In this document: in pieces, positions 8,554 to 17,649 of the stretch
Numbering within the stretch: the first letter of the stretch is position 1
How the letters are laid out: every line of letters begins with the position of its first letter
NCBI GenBank assembly: GCA_965219665.1
Contig: CBDCOD010000025.1
Coordinates: 1-64,000 of the forward strand
Source of the DNA: CBDCOD01 sp965219665
Lineage (GTDB): Bacteria; Pseudomonadota; Gammaproteobacteria; CAKMZV01
DNA: 64,000 bases
Direction: 5' to 3'
Position numbers and translations under genes: made by a program
Notes under the pieces: generated by a model
The model's input: the letters and a program-made list of their open reading frames with translations, nothing else
Told to the model about the DNA's origin: nothing
Databases searched by the model: none

Positions 8554-10893
8554 TTAAACCGCTTCTTTATAGAGATTCTCTTGAAACGCTATGAATGTCT
8601 GCCGTATTTCCTGCGGTGTACCAAGTTTTTGCTGAGCTTCGTATGCACTACCGTACTTAGCAGCTAACACTGCACTTAGTTTGCTGTCATCCAGCTCATC
8701 CACGCCAACATCAACATAGCTCCGCAATACATACTCCACAAATTCGCGTTGCGCGTCATTCAACAGATTATAAATATTATCTTTGTTGGTTTCCACGCGT
8801 GCTGCACGAGAAATAGGTGACTTGGCATAGGCGATATATTCCAACACATCAAACAAATCGCTGTCCTGTGCTTCTATCTCCTCCTGCAACTTTTCCAAAT
8901 CATCTTTGTGACAGCCTGCATCTTCTAACTTTTTCAGCAATTCCCTGCGTGTCATTGGATGTGCCCATAGTTCACGCAATCGTTCTTCACTTTCCAGTAA
9001 TTCTGGCAATTTGAGCACATCAAAGAGACGCTTTAGAAACGCCCCAGCACTGATTGGCTTACCATCAACATAGAAGTAAGTGCTGCTCATACTTTGAAGC
9101 TCACGCACTTTGCCATCGCTAAGCTTGATTCTTAGTTTGGTTTTTGGTGGATCACCCTCACCACCTCCTGTGTCATCACCACCAGTGTCTCCACCACCCC
9201 CGCCAGTGTCGCCACCACCCCCGCCAGTGTCGCCACCTTCACCACCTTCTGAATCAACTGGTTCGCCATCCCATTCAGCATCATTGAACAGGAGATAGGC
9301 GCTCACAAAATCAATGATGGTGAAATAGTGCTTGCCCTCAAATAGACGTGTGCCACGTCCAATGATTTGCTTGAACTCAATCATGCTGTTCACAGGGCGC
9401 ATCAACACAATATTACGCACATTGCGGGCATCCACGCCTGTTGTGAGCTTCTGGCTGGTGGTAAGAATTGTGGGTATGGTTTTTTCGTTATCCTTGAACT
9501 GGTTCAAATAGGTATCACCAAGCGCCCCATCATTTGCCGTTACCCGCACACAGTAATCAACGCTGGGGTGGTCTGCCGTCTGATTGATTAAATCTCGTAC
9601 CATCCCTGCATGAGCTTGATTGGCGCAGAATACTAATGTCTTTTCATTTGGATTTATGGCAGCAAGCATCTCTTCAACACGCTTTTTTTCGCGCTCTTGT
9701 ATGATGATAGTCTTGTTAAAATCTTTTTCTGTGTAAACCTGCCATTCGCTCACCTCACCCTCAATCACTTCATCGTCAGCTGTGTAGATATATTCATCAA
9801 TCGTTGTTTGAATGCGTTTGACTTTGAAGGGAGTAAGGAAGCCATCCTGTATCCCCTCTTTAAGGCTGTAGGTAAAAACAGGCTCGCCAAAATAGGCGTA
9901 GGTGTCTGCGTTATCTTTGCGTTTTGGGGTCGCTGTTAGCCCTAAATGAACAGCATCTGAGAAGTAATTGAGGATATCACGCCAGCTGCTTTCATTATTG
10001 GCACCACCTCTATGGCACTCATCAATGATGATTAAATCAAAAAAATCCGGCTCATATTCACCAAAACAGGGCTCATCGCCTTTGCCACTCATAAAGCTCT
10101 GAAAGATGGTGAAAAAGACGCTGCCATTTTTGGGGACTTCACCACGTTTGGCTATATCATCGGGTGTGATGCGAACTAATGCTGCATCATCAAATGCCCC
10201 AAAATCCAAATAAGCTTGGTTGGCTAAAATGTTTCTATCTGCAAGGAACAAAATACGAGGCTGACGCTTGCCATCACGCTGCAAAGTCCAGCGGCTTTTG
10301 AACAGCTTCCAAGCTATTTGAAAGGCAATGAAGGTTTTGCCCGTACCTGTAGCAAGCGTAAGCAACACACGTTGCTTTTCTTCTGCAATCGCTTGAACGG
10401 CGTTGCCCACAGCCAATTGCTGATAATAGCGTGGCTGTCGTGTGCCGTTGAAATCTTCAAATGGCACATTGCTAAACGTATCAAGCCACTCATTACCGCT
10501 GCCATAAACACGCTGCCACAGCTCCTCTGGCGACGGGAAAGCCTCTACTTCACCTTCTGTGCCAGTGGCGTGATTGATTTCATAGATGGCGTTGCCGTTC
10601 GCAGCAAAGCTGGTTTGCAGGCGCAGTTTTTGCGCATACAACTTGGCTTGTGCCACACCCTCAGTCACTTCCAGCTCATTGCTTTTGGCTTCTACCACGG
10701 CAAGCTTAGTGTTTTTGTATTCTAATATGTAATCCGCTTTTAGCTGTCCCGTACGGATGCCACTGGCGCGGATTTCACCCGCGTTGATATTATATTCACG
10801 CCTAAGCCGCACACCCGTTTCAGCACTGGTAATCCAACCAGCGGCTTCAAGCTGCTTATCTATAAATTCTGCACGGGTATCCGCTTCGTTCAT
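8554..10893 (-). CDS. hsdR: Type I restriction enzyme, R subunit (EcoEI-like)
   Basis: 779 residues. An N-terminal nuclease domain shows the PD-(D/E)XK pattern (KADYIL...LAVVEAKS, about residues 48-71). The DNA translocase motor follows: LATGTGKTFIAF (Walker A), DECHRGG (Walker B), LTATPKR, then the second RecA lobe with CANQAHAG and IIGRGTRL. A Gly/Asp/Thr-rich linker made of GGDTGG-type units (coded at about 9160-9255) separates the motor from the C-terminal EcoEI-type domain. It cuts unmethylated DNA at a distance as part of HsdR2M2S. Its start overlaps the stop of the zeta-like toxin gene by ATGA, so it is the last gene of the operon running from 14407. Confidence 0.93.
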   Translation of the reverse strand: MNEADTRAEFIDKQLEAAGWITSAETGVRLRREYNINAGEIRASGIRTGQLKADYILEYKNTKLAVVEAKSNELEVTEGVAQAKLYAQKLRLQTSFAANGNAIYEINHATGTEGEVEAFPSPEELWQRVYGSGNEWLDTFSNVPFEDFNGTRQPRYYQQLAVGNAVQAIAEEKQRVLLTLATGTGKTFIAFQIAWKLFKSRWTLQRDGKRQPRILFLADRNILANQAYLDFGAFDDAALVRITPDDIAKRGEVPKNGSVFFTIFQSFMSGKGDEPCFGEYEPDFFDLIIIDECHRGGANNESSWRDILNYFSDAVHLGLTATPKRKDNADTYAYFGEPVFTYSLKEGIQDGFLTPFKVKRIQTTIDEYIYTADDEVIEGEVSEWQVYTEKDFNKTIIIQEREKKRVEEMLAAINPNEKTLVFCANQAHAGMVRDLINQTADHPSVDYCVRVTANDGALGDTYLNQFKDNEKTIPTILTTSQKLTTGVDARNVRNIVLMRPVNSMIEFKQIIGRGTRLFEGKHYFTIIDFVSAYLLFNDAEWDGEPVDSEGGEGGDTGGGGGDTGGGGGDTGGDDTGGGEGDPPKTKLRIKLSDGKVRELQSMSSTYFYVDGKPISAGAFLKRLFDVLKLPELLESEERLRELWAHPMTRRELLKKLEDAGCHKDDLEKLQEEIEAQDSDLFDVLEYIAYAKSPISRAARVETNKDNIYNLLNDAQREFVEYVLRSYVDVGVDELDDSKLSAVLAAKYGSAYEAQQKLGTPQEIRQTFIAFQENLYKEAV

Positions 10894-11503
10894 TTTTTAG
10901 GTGGTTGTACAAGTACTTCATATACCAATTTGGCCCATTCGGGCTGTTGCGTTTTTTCAATGTATGTTTTTTCTATTACCCTTTTATTTGTGCGAAAGAG
11001 TAATCGTACATTTTTATTTTCATGCGAATTATCGTAAAAATAGCAACAATCTGCAAAGTCAAAAATGCATTTTACTTTCCTTAGTGAGCGGTGATAACGC
11101 TTAATCACTTTATCTTCAGGGACAGCATGTTTATTTTGAAGTACACGCTTTCTAATCCGTTCAATATTAATTTTGGGATCATCGGTACAGATATAAAAAA
11201 ATCAGCAGCTTTAGCTTGCTTTAGAAAATTGACTTTTTCCTGGGTGGAAAATACCGTTTCAAAGGCGAAAGACTGATTATTTCTGAGATAATGGTTGCGT
11301 AGCGAAGTAGCCGTTTGTGCTGCTTGCAATACCTTTTCTGGGTTGTTCCAGTCGCCAAGATAATTTGCAATTTCATCTGGGTTGATGTACTGCTTACCGC
11401 TCATCCAATCGTGGGCAAGCAATTGTTTAGTTATGGTAGTTTTGCCTGATCCGTTTGGACCCGCAATAATAAGAAGCTCGTGCTTTTTCTTAGATTTTTG
11501 CAA
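10890..11503 (-). pseudogene. Zeta-toxin-like P-loop kinase, frameshifted
   Basis: The N-terminal part (11503 to about 11195) carries the Walker A AGPNGSGKTT (residues 14-23), the NPDEIA segment and RNHYLRNNQSFAFETVFST, all typical of zeta-like toxins/UDP-GlcNAc kinases. In the run of seven T on the coding strand near 11200 the frame breaks. One T more would continue as DFFYICTDDP, then INIERIRKRV and VIKRYHRSL to the stop at 10890, which is the rest of the family's core. The restored protein would be about 204 residues. It lies inside an hsd operon directly downstream of a small antitoxin-like gene and overlaps hsdR. A sequencing slip, true decay, or slippage-controlled expression are all possible. 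Confidence 0.7.
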
Positions 11504-11505
11504 AT

Positions 11506-11697
11506 CTAAAGGGATGGTTTTTGGGACGTTTTTTTGATTTGACGATTTTTTTCGCGCACGGAATCACCAGCCGCTTTGATAACTTGTCGCAAACCATTCA
11601 AGCCCTTACGATATCGCGTGTCTTTTTCCGTGATCTGTTTAATTACACCTGCTGCAATTAATTCTTGCTCAAATTTTAAAAGATCTTCAGTAGTCAT
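11506..11697 (-). CDS. Small antitoxin-like protein upstream of zeta-like toxin
   Basis: 63 residues, charged and mostly helical by composition (MTTEDLLKFEQELIAAGV, then a Lys/Arg-rich half). It ends two bases before the zeta-like gene starts, the usual antitoxin-toxin order. No family is recognised with certainty; the antitoxin role is inferred from position and size. It lies between hsdS and hsdR on the same strand and is probably cotranscribed with them. Confidence 0.6.
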   Translation of the reverse strand: MTTEDLLKFEQELIAAGVIKQITEKDTRYRKGLNGLRQVIKAAGDSVREKNRQIKKTSQKPSL

Positions 11698-11804
11698 ATT
11701 AGTTAGTCTTTGTGTTTCTGTCGTTAACGTATAGCAAATTCTATTATAAACACTGTATTATGCAACGGCTTAATTTTCTTATCCATTACACGAGTTCGCT
11801 TCGT

Positions 11805-12956
11805 TCATGCCGCCTCGCTTTGCAGTTGTTGTGCGAGAAGTGCGGACTTTAAAGCTGAAAGTTGAACAAGTTTTTTATTTTGAATTGATTGCAATTTTTC
11901 TCTTAATTCAAAAATAATATCTAATTTAGATATTATCTCTTTTTGTGTAGGTAGATTTGGTATTCTTAATGGCAACTCTCTTAGCATTGGAACAGTCAAT
12001 TGAGGAATTGAAGAGCCAGAGCTGAATATTTTAGAACCCAACAAAGCATATTTTAGGAATTTTATTTGGACAATATCAGTATTTGGAATAGCAACAATCA
12101 AGCGAACGATTGGAAGAAAAGGTTCATGCCTCAGTTCAATATACCCAATGGTGCCCCTTGCAGAAATCGTAATTGCTGGCTCAACGGTTCTTGCCTCCTC
12201 ACAATAACCGTACAGCCCCGCATTTTTACTTCCATTAGAAAAAATTGGGATTTTAAATCTATCTGTTCTTGTTAATGAACACTTGTCTTTTGATGGTGCA
12301 TCACCGCCTGCATACAGCTCCTTGCAAAGAGTATTTATTGTAAATTCTTCAGCATCATTGATATTACCTAGCTCTTTAAGGCTACTGGTTATCAGCTTTT
12401 CTAATTCATCTATTTTTAATTGAGAGAGAGATATCGCGCTATCAATCTCAGCAAAGGCGGCATCAAGTTTAGCTACGATGCGTTGCTGCTCTGCCAGTGG
12501 GGGATATGGAATATGAATATTTCGAATTAGGGGCATATTTAGCCCCCTTCTATCATTTCCATCATCACCAGTTATACGCCTAATCCTTTCATACATTCCG
12601 TCTAAAACATAAAACAGAAATTTTGGATCAAGCTCACAATCTTGTTTGGGATGCATTGCCACAAGTGACTGATTACATGTCGCTTTCGTGCGCAATAAAG
12701 CCACAGTGCCTCGTGTTTTTCCCTGCCCGTTGAGGGCAATCAGTACACTATCCTCTGGCAGAAACTTGGCACTTGAATTTCTTAATCCAGCTTCAGTAAT
12801 TCTGCCTGAACAATCAAAAATTTCTCGCTGATTGATGTCACCAGAAACTAACCACTTAATATGCCCATTTGAAAAATACTCAGGTTTTTTCCTGTTAGGA
12901 GTACCACCTGTCATTAAATCACATACATCACCAATTTTCACTGTTTTCCACATCAC
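11805..12956 (-). CDS. hsdS: Type I restriction enzyme, specificity subunit
   Basis: 383 residues with two target recognition domains, each followed by a conserved helical spacer. TRD1 (about 1-160) begins WKTVKIGDVCDLMTGGTP and ends with PYPPLAEQQRIVAKLD. TRD2 (about 205-340) ends with IPNLPTQKEIISKLD. These repeated ends are the family mark and place the two half-site recognition units. It directs both methylation and cutting. It overlaps hsdM by ATGA. Two ATG codons in a row at the start are equally possible. Confidence 0.93.
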   Translation of the reverse strand: MMWKTVKIGDVCDLMTGGTPNRKKPEYFSNGHIKWLVSGDINQREIFDCSGRITEAGLRNSSAKFLPEDSVLIALNGQGKTRGTVALLRTKATCNQSLVAMHPKQDCELDPKFLFYVLDGMYERIRRITGDDGNDRRGLNMPLIRNIHIPYPPLAEQQRIVAKLDAAFAEIDSAISLSQLKIDELEKLITSSLKELGNINDAEEFTINTLCKELYAGGDAPSKDKCSLTRTDRFKIPIFSNGSKNAGLYGYCEEARTVEPAITISARGTIGYIELRHEPFLPIVRLIVAIPNTDIVQIKFLKYALLGSKIFSSGSSIPQLTVPMLRELPLRIPNLPTQKEIISKLDIIFELREKLQSIQNKKLVQLSALKSALLAQQLQSEAA

Positions 12957-14407
12957 AGCAACTCCTTAATTGCCTGTAACGCTTGAGCAGCTTGTGCGTC
13001 CAATTCTTCAATCTCCGCAATGATTTCTGCTGGGGTGCGATCATCCACTTCCTCAACCCGATTAGGATTGTTGACTGTCAAATCCCATGTGTCTGTATTG
13101 ATATCTGCAATATTCACCAGCCAGCTATTATCGCTAAGCTCCTGCGTTTTAGACATCTCAACAAATTCAGCCAAATCCTTTTCATTCAGCGGGTTTGTCT
13201 TACCCATGTTTCTGCCAACGTTCAGTTGGTAATACCAAACCCTGTCTGTTGGCTTGCCCTTCTCAAAAAACAGCACCACAGTTTTAACGCCCGTACCAAT
13301 AAATGCCCCGCCTGGCAAATCAAGCACCGCAAATAGATTACATTCCTCCAACAATTGCTTACGTAGGGCGATGCTGGCATTGTCTGTATTGCTCAGAAAG
13401 GTGTTTTTGATAACCACACCACAGCGTCCACCACTTTTTAGAATTTTGATGAAATGCTGTAAGAACAGATAAGCGGTTTCACTGGTTTTAATGGGGAAAT
13501 TCTGCTGAATTTCTGCCCGCTCTTTACCGCCAAATGGCGGATTAGCCAGCACTACATCCACTCTATCCTTTTGCTGAATGTCAGCAATATTTTCTGCCAA
13601 TGTGTTGCTATGCACGATATTGGGTGCCTCAACCCCGTGCAGTATCATATTCATAATACCAATCACGTAGGCGAGTGACTTTTTCTCTTTGCCAATGAAA
13701 GTGCTGTGTTGCAGCTGTTCGTAGTCAGCGGCACTCAATTCGCCTTGCCCACGCATCCACGCATAAGCCTCACACAGAAAGCCAGCACTACCCACCGCAC
13801 CATCGTAAACAGTCTCGCCAATCTGTGGGTTAGTGACTTTTACGATGCTTTTAATGAGAGGGCGTGGCGTGTAATACTCACCGCCGTTACGCCCTGCATT
13901 GCCCATATTTTTAATCTTATCTTCATACAGGCTGCTGAGTTCGTGCTTATCCTCATTGCTAAGAAACTGTAACTCATCCACTTTATTGATGACATCACGC
14001 AGAGCATAGCCACTTTGAAGTTTGTTGCGAACTTCCCCAAATATCTCACCAATTTTGTAGGTGATGCTACGGGGATTTTCAGCAGTCTGTTTGAAGCTGG
14101 CTAAATGCGGAAATAACTTAAAATTCACAAAATCCCGCAAATCATCGCCCGTCATTGCGGTGTTGTAGTCTAATGTGCCGTCAGCTCGTTTTGGTGCAGC
14201 CCACTCAGCCCAACGAAATTCACCATCAATAATACGGTTGTAGGCTTTACTGTCAAGTTGTGCTGCTGTTTCCTTATCAGCCTCAAAATCATCCAAATAT
14301 TTGAGGAACAGTATCCAGCTGGTTTGCTCAATATAATCAAGCTCGCTGCTGCATCCAGCGTCTTTCCATAGCGTATCATCAATATTTTTGAATGCTGCTT
14401 CGTACAT
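12953..14407 (-). CDS. hsdM: Type I restriction enzyme, methyltransferase subunit
   Basis: 484 residues. The N-terminal HsdM domain comes first. The N6-adenine methyltransferase domain carries GEYYTPRPLI, the SAM-binding motif as YDGAVGSAGFL and the catalytic motif LANPPFGG (NPPF). A coiled C-terminus ends AAQALQAIKELL. It methylates adenine at the site chosen by HsdS. It is the first gene of the minus-strand operon hsdM-hsdS-antitoxin-like-zeta-like-hsdR. Confidence 0.95.
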   Translation of the reverse strand: MYEAAFKNIDDTLWKDAGCSSELDYIEQTSWILFLKYLDDFEADKETAAQLDSKAYNRIIDGEFRWAEWAAPKRADGTLDYNTAMTGDDLRDFVNFKLFPHLASFKQTAENPRSITYKIGEIFGEVRNKLQSGYALRDVINKVDELQFLSNEDKHELSSLYEDKIKNMGNAGRNGGEYYTPRPLIKSIVKVTNPQIGETVYDGAVGSAGFLCEAYAWMRGQGELSAADYEQLQHSTFIGKEKKSLAYVIGIMNMILHGVEAPNIVHSNTLAENIADIQQKDRVDVVLANPPFGGKERAEIQQNFPIKTSETAYLFLQHFIKILKSGGRCGVVIKNTFLSNTDNASIALRKQLLEECNLFAVLDLPGGAFIGTGVKTVVLFFEKGKPTDRVWYYQLNVGRNMGKTNPLNEKDLAEFVEMSKTQELSDNSWLVNIADINTDTWDLTVNNPNRVEEVDDRTPAEIIAEIEELDAQAAQALQAIKELL

Positions 14408-14552
14408 AAGTCGTCTGTTCTGTTTATTGGTGGCACTATTATAAGTATATGGAATAGGTAATGCCAGAGCTGTAGAGCTCAGTAGTATATAGCCTTAAAG
14501 CATTCGGGGTGCTTTTTTATAGTGCTGTGGCAAATGTGTGAATGGTTACGGA

Positions 14553-14629
14553 TGGTGGCTATACCTGGGCTTGAACCAGGGACCTCATCATTATGAGTGA
14601 TGCGCTCTAACCAGCTGAGCTATATAGCC
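14553..14629 (-). tRNA. tRNA-Met (CAT, elongator type)
   Basis: On the minus strand a 77-nt cloverleaf with acceptor stem GGCTATA/TATAGCC, encoded CCA, and anticodon stem-loop CATCACTCATAATGATG (anticodon CAT), which closely resembles the E. coli elongator methionine tRNA. It marks the right edge of the first restriction operon; tRNA genes are common integration sites for islands. Confidence 0.95.
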
Positions 14630-14938
14630 ACAATATGATAGTACCTTAAGGTGAGCAATTTTTGATTTTCGCCCAAAGCCTTTGGAGTATTTTTTGTTGG
14701 TAATATCAATAGTATATCACTGTTGATTATTATTCGTTGGCGTTCAAGCCGGCTCATTTATAAGCGTTTTCCCGCTAAAAAAAACCACCATTTTTGCACC
14801 AAAAAACCAGTTTAGATATACATTGACAACAAGGTTAATTTTACCTTATTCCTTGATTTTTCATTGTGCTTTATTTTTTTATTAGCTTTCTTAAAAATGG
14901 CTTCATTTTCAAAAACGCGCTAATTCTTGGCGAGCAGA
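14630..14938. other. AT-rich intergenic stretch, no gene seen
   Basis: About 310 bases between tRNA-Met and the first inverted-repeat end. It contains poly-A/T runs (for example CGCTAAAAAAAACCACC near 14775) and no open frame with a plausible start. No repeated unit from the neighbouring satellite occurs here, so the boundary at 14939 is sharp. Confidence 0.5.
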
Positions 14939-14972
14939 TGTGTGGTAAGGCCTGAGTTTAGTGGACAGTTTT
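14939..14972 (+). mobile_element. Left end of a transposon-like inverted repeat
   Basis: Starts TGTGTGGTAAGGCCT and continues GAGTTTAGTGGACAG with a T run. The first 21 bases match, in reverse complement with one mismatch, the sequence at 27627-27647. Bases 14943-14972 are also a direct repeat of 27534-27563. The pair brackets the satellite, the CRISPR-like arrays and the second restriction system. No transposase is seen between them. Confidence 0.6.
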
Positions 14973-15908
14973 TTGTTTCGCAGCATGACAGTTTATTGTC
15001 TTGCAGCATGACAGTTATTGTCTTAACACCAAAAGCGTTGGGTCGCGTTTCATTTGAGCTTGAACCGCTGGTTGCGATCAAGCCCACGCGACAGCCCGTA
15101 GGCTAACGAGCAGTCGTACAGATGCTGCGACTTCGCGCAGCATGACAGTTTTTTGTTTCGCAGCATGACAGTTTATTGTCTTGCAGCATGACAGTTATTG
15201 TCTTAACACCAAAAGCGTTGGGTCGCGTTTCATTTGAGCTTGAACCGCTGGTTGCGATCAAGCCCACGCGACAGCCCGTAGGCTAACGAGCAGTCGTACA
15301 GATGCTGCGACTTCGCGCAGCATGACAGTTTATTGTCTCGCAGCATGACAGTTATTGTCTTAACACCAAAAGCGTTTTTGCACTTGCTGCGAGCTATGCT
15401 CGCAGAGTAGTGCAACAGCGTTGGGTCGCGTCTCATTTGAGCTTGAACCACTGGTTGCGACCAAGCCCACGCGACAGCCTGTAGGCTAAGGACTAGTCGT
15501 ACAGATGCTGCGACTTCGCGCAGCATGACAGTTTTTTGTTTCGCAGCATGACAGTTATTGTCTTAACACCAAAAGCGTTTTTGCACTTGCTGCGAGCTAT
15601 GCTCGCAGTGTAGTGCAACAGCGTTGGGTCGCGTCTCATTTGAGCTTGAACCGCTGGTTGCGACCAAGCCCACGCGACAGCCCGTAGGCTAACGACTAGT
15701 CGTACAGATGCTGCGACTTCGCGCAGCATGACAGTTTTTTGTTTCGCAGCATGACAGTTATTGTCTTAACACCAAAAGCGTTTTTGCACTTGCTGCGAGC
15801 TATGCTCGCAGTGTAGTGCAACAGCGTTGGGTCGCGTCTCATTTGAGCTTGAACCGCTGGTTGCGATCAAGCCCACGCGACAGCCCGTAGGCTAACGACT
15901 AGTCGTAC
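14973..15908. repeat. Satellite block 1 (split-repeat units)
   Basis: Five copies of the core CAGCCCGTAGGCTAACGA (starting at 15092, 15272, 15475, 15678 and 15881) at periods of 180, 203, 203 and 203 bases. Each unit holds a hairpin (ATGCTGCG/CGCAGCAT), one to three GCAGCATGACAGTT sub-repeats, GTCTTAACACC, and in the longer units a 46-base palindromic module. Open frames across this block are by-products of the repeat and are not called as genes. Confidence 0.9.
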
Positions 15909-15980
15909 TGAGAGCTGAGACCACCGGTCAAGGAGTAGGTCAAGAGTCTTAACAGCCCGTAGGCTAACGACTAGTCGTAC
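15909..15980 (-). CRISPR. CRISPR-like array 1 (one spacer)
   Basis: One 37-base unique spacer (15909-15945) between a degenerate terminal repeat ending at 15908 and one full 35-base repeat (15946-15980; begins GTCTTAACAGCCCGTAGG on the plus strand and ends AGTCGTAC). It abuts a 388-base leader-like copy on the right, so the likely transcription is on the minus strand. Confidence 0.6.
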
Positions 15981-16368
15981 ACTACCCATTATAACGCATG
16001 TTGTTTCAATGGGTTACAACGCATTTTCCCCACCTCTGGGGTGATTGGATGCTTTTTGGCAATAGTCGTGATTATTTTTTGGATATTTTGGTTGTAAGCC
16101 ATTGATTTTAAAGCGCACTCGACCTTTTCATTATAATTAAACTTAAATTTTTATTGTAAATTATTGATTTATTTGATTTTTATTTTTAGATTTCGTTGAT
16201 TAGGATGTCCATTGATTTTAAGGGGATGAAAAATTTATTATCTCTTTGTTTTATCTCTATTTTTTCCATTTCTGTGAGTTGGAATAGATTGTGCAGTGGT
16301 TTTTATAAAATGACGTAGGCCGGTTGCATTCCTATGGGTCGGTTATGTAGATCATGGCTTTGGGCAAT
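15981..16368 (-). promoter_or_regulatory. Leader-like sequence, copy 1
   Basis: An AT-rich 388-base segment without an open frame, present three times in the window with only a few differences and the same length each time. It directly adjoins the last full 35-base repeat. Read on the minus strand a TATAAT lies about ten bases before the first repeat, so a transcript could start at the array edge. This is the layout of a CRISPR leader; function is inferred. Confidence 0.6.
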
Positions 16369-16915
16369 GGTTGCGACTAAGCCCACGCGACAGCCCGTAG
16401 GCTAACGACCAGTCGTACAGATGCTGCGACTTCGCGCAGCATGACAGTTTATTGTCTCGCAGCATGACAGTGATTGTCTTAACACCAAAAGCGTTGGGTC
16501 GCGTCTCATTTGAGCTTGAACCGCTGGTTGCGATCAAGCCCACGCGACAGCCCGTAGGCTAACGACTAGTCGTACAGATGCTGCGACTTCGCGCAGCATG
16601 ACAGTTTATTGTCTTGCAGCATGACAGTTTATTGTCTTAACACCAAAAGCGTTGGGTCGCGTTTCATTTGAGCTTGAACCGCTGGTTGCGATCAAGCCCA
16701 CGCGACAGCCCGTAGGCTAACGAGCAGTCGTACAGATGCTGCGACTTCGCGCAGCATGACAGTTATTGTCTTAACACCAAAAGCGTTTTTGCACTTGCTG
16801 CGAGCTATGCTCCGCAGAGTAGTGCAACAGCGTTGGGTCGCGTCTCATTTGAGCTTGAACCAACTGGTTGCGACCAAGCCCACGCGACAGCCCGTAGGCT
16901 AACGACTAGTCGTAC
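16369..16915. repeat. Satellite block 2 (split-repeat units)
   Basis: Four core copies (CAGCCCGTAGG at 16391, 16548, 16706, 16888) at periods of 157, 158 and 182 bases, with the same hairpin and GCAGCATGACAGTT sub-repeats as block 1. The third unit carries the 46-base palindromic module with a one-base variant. The block joins the leader copy at GGTTGCGA. Confidence 0.9.
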
Positions 16916-17261
16916 CTTGGCTACGCGCGATGGCGAGGGCAATGGAAAGTCTTAACAGCCCGTAGGCTAACGACTAGTCGTACGGCATCGGCAATGCTAT
17001 TCGCGAAGGTTCTGGCGAGTCTTAACAGCCCGTAGGCTAACGACTAGTCGTACATACAGATGGCTGTAATTGCGTACGTTATGAGCAAGTCTTAACAGCC
17101 CGTAGGCTAACGACTAGTCGTACCTATCATGATAACGCCATACTCTCTCAAGGACGTGTCTTAACAGCCCGTAGGCTAACGACTAGTCGTACGTTTGATG
17201 GAGTGTCTCGTAGAGAGAGGGCTCGAGTCTTAACAGCCCGTAGGCTAACGACTAGTCGTAC
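16916..17261 (-). CRISPR. CRISPR-like array 2 (five spacers)
   Basis: Five unique spacers at 16916-16948, 16984-17018, 17054-17088, 17124-17157 and 17193-17226 (33, 35, 35, 34, 34 bases) separated by five identical 35-base repeats (16949, 17019, 17089, 17158, 17227). The distal end repeat is degenerate, lacking its first bases. The repeat contains an AGCC/GGCT stem and the perfect palindrome ACGACTAGTCGT. Spacers show no similarity to each other. A leader-like copy adjoins at 17262. No cas genes are in the window. Confidence 0.7.
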
Positions 17262-17649
17262 ACTACCCATTATAACGCATGTTGTTTCAATGGGTTACAA
17301 CGCATTTCCCCCACCTCTGGGGTGATTGGATGCTTTTTGGCAATAGTCGTGATTATTTTTTGGATATTTTGGTTGTAAGCCATTGATTTTAAAGCGCACT
17401 CGACCTTTTCATTATAATTAAACTTAAATTTTTATTGTAAATTATTGATTTATTTGATTTTTATTTTTAGATTTCGTTGATTAGGATGTCCATTGATTTT
17501 AAGGGGATGAAAAATTTATTATCTCTTTGTTTTATCTCTATTTTTTCCATTTCTGTGAGTTGGAATAGATTGTGCAGTGGTTTTTATAAAATGACGTAGG
17601 CCGGTTGCATTCCTATGGGTCGGTTGTGTAGATCATGGCTTTGGGCAAT
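17262..17649 (-). promoter_or_regulatory. Leader-like sequence, copy 2
   Basis: Second copy of the 388-base AT-rich segment, adjoining array 2. Differences from copy 1 are few (for example a C/T change in the C-rich run near 17300 and GTGTAG for ATGTAG near the right end). Confidence 0.6.
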
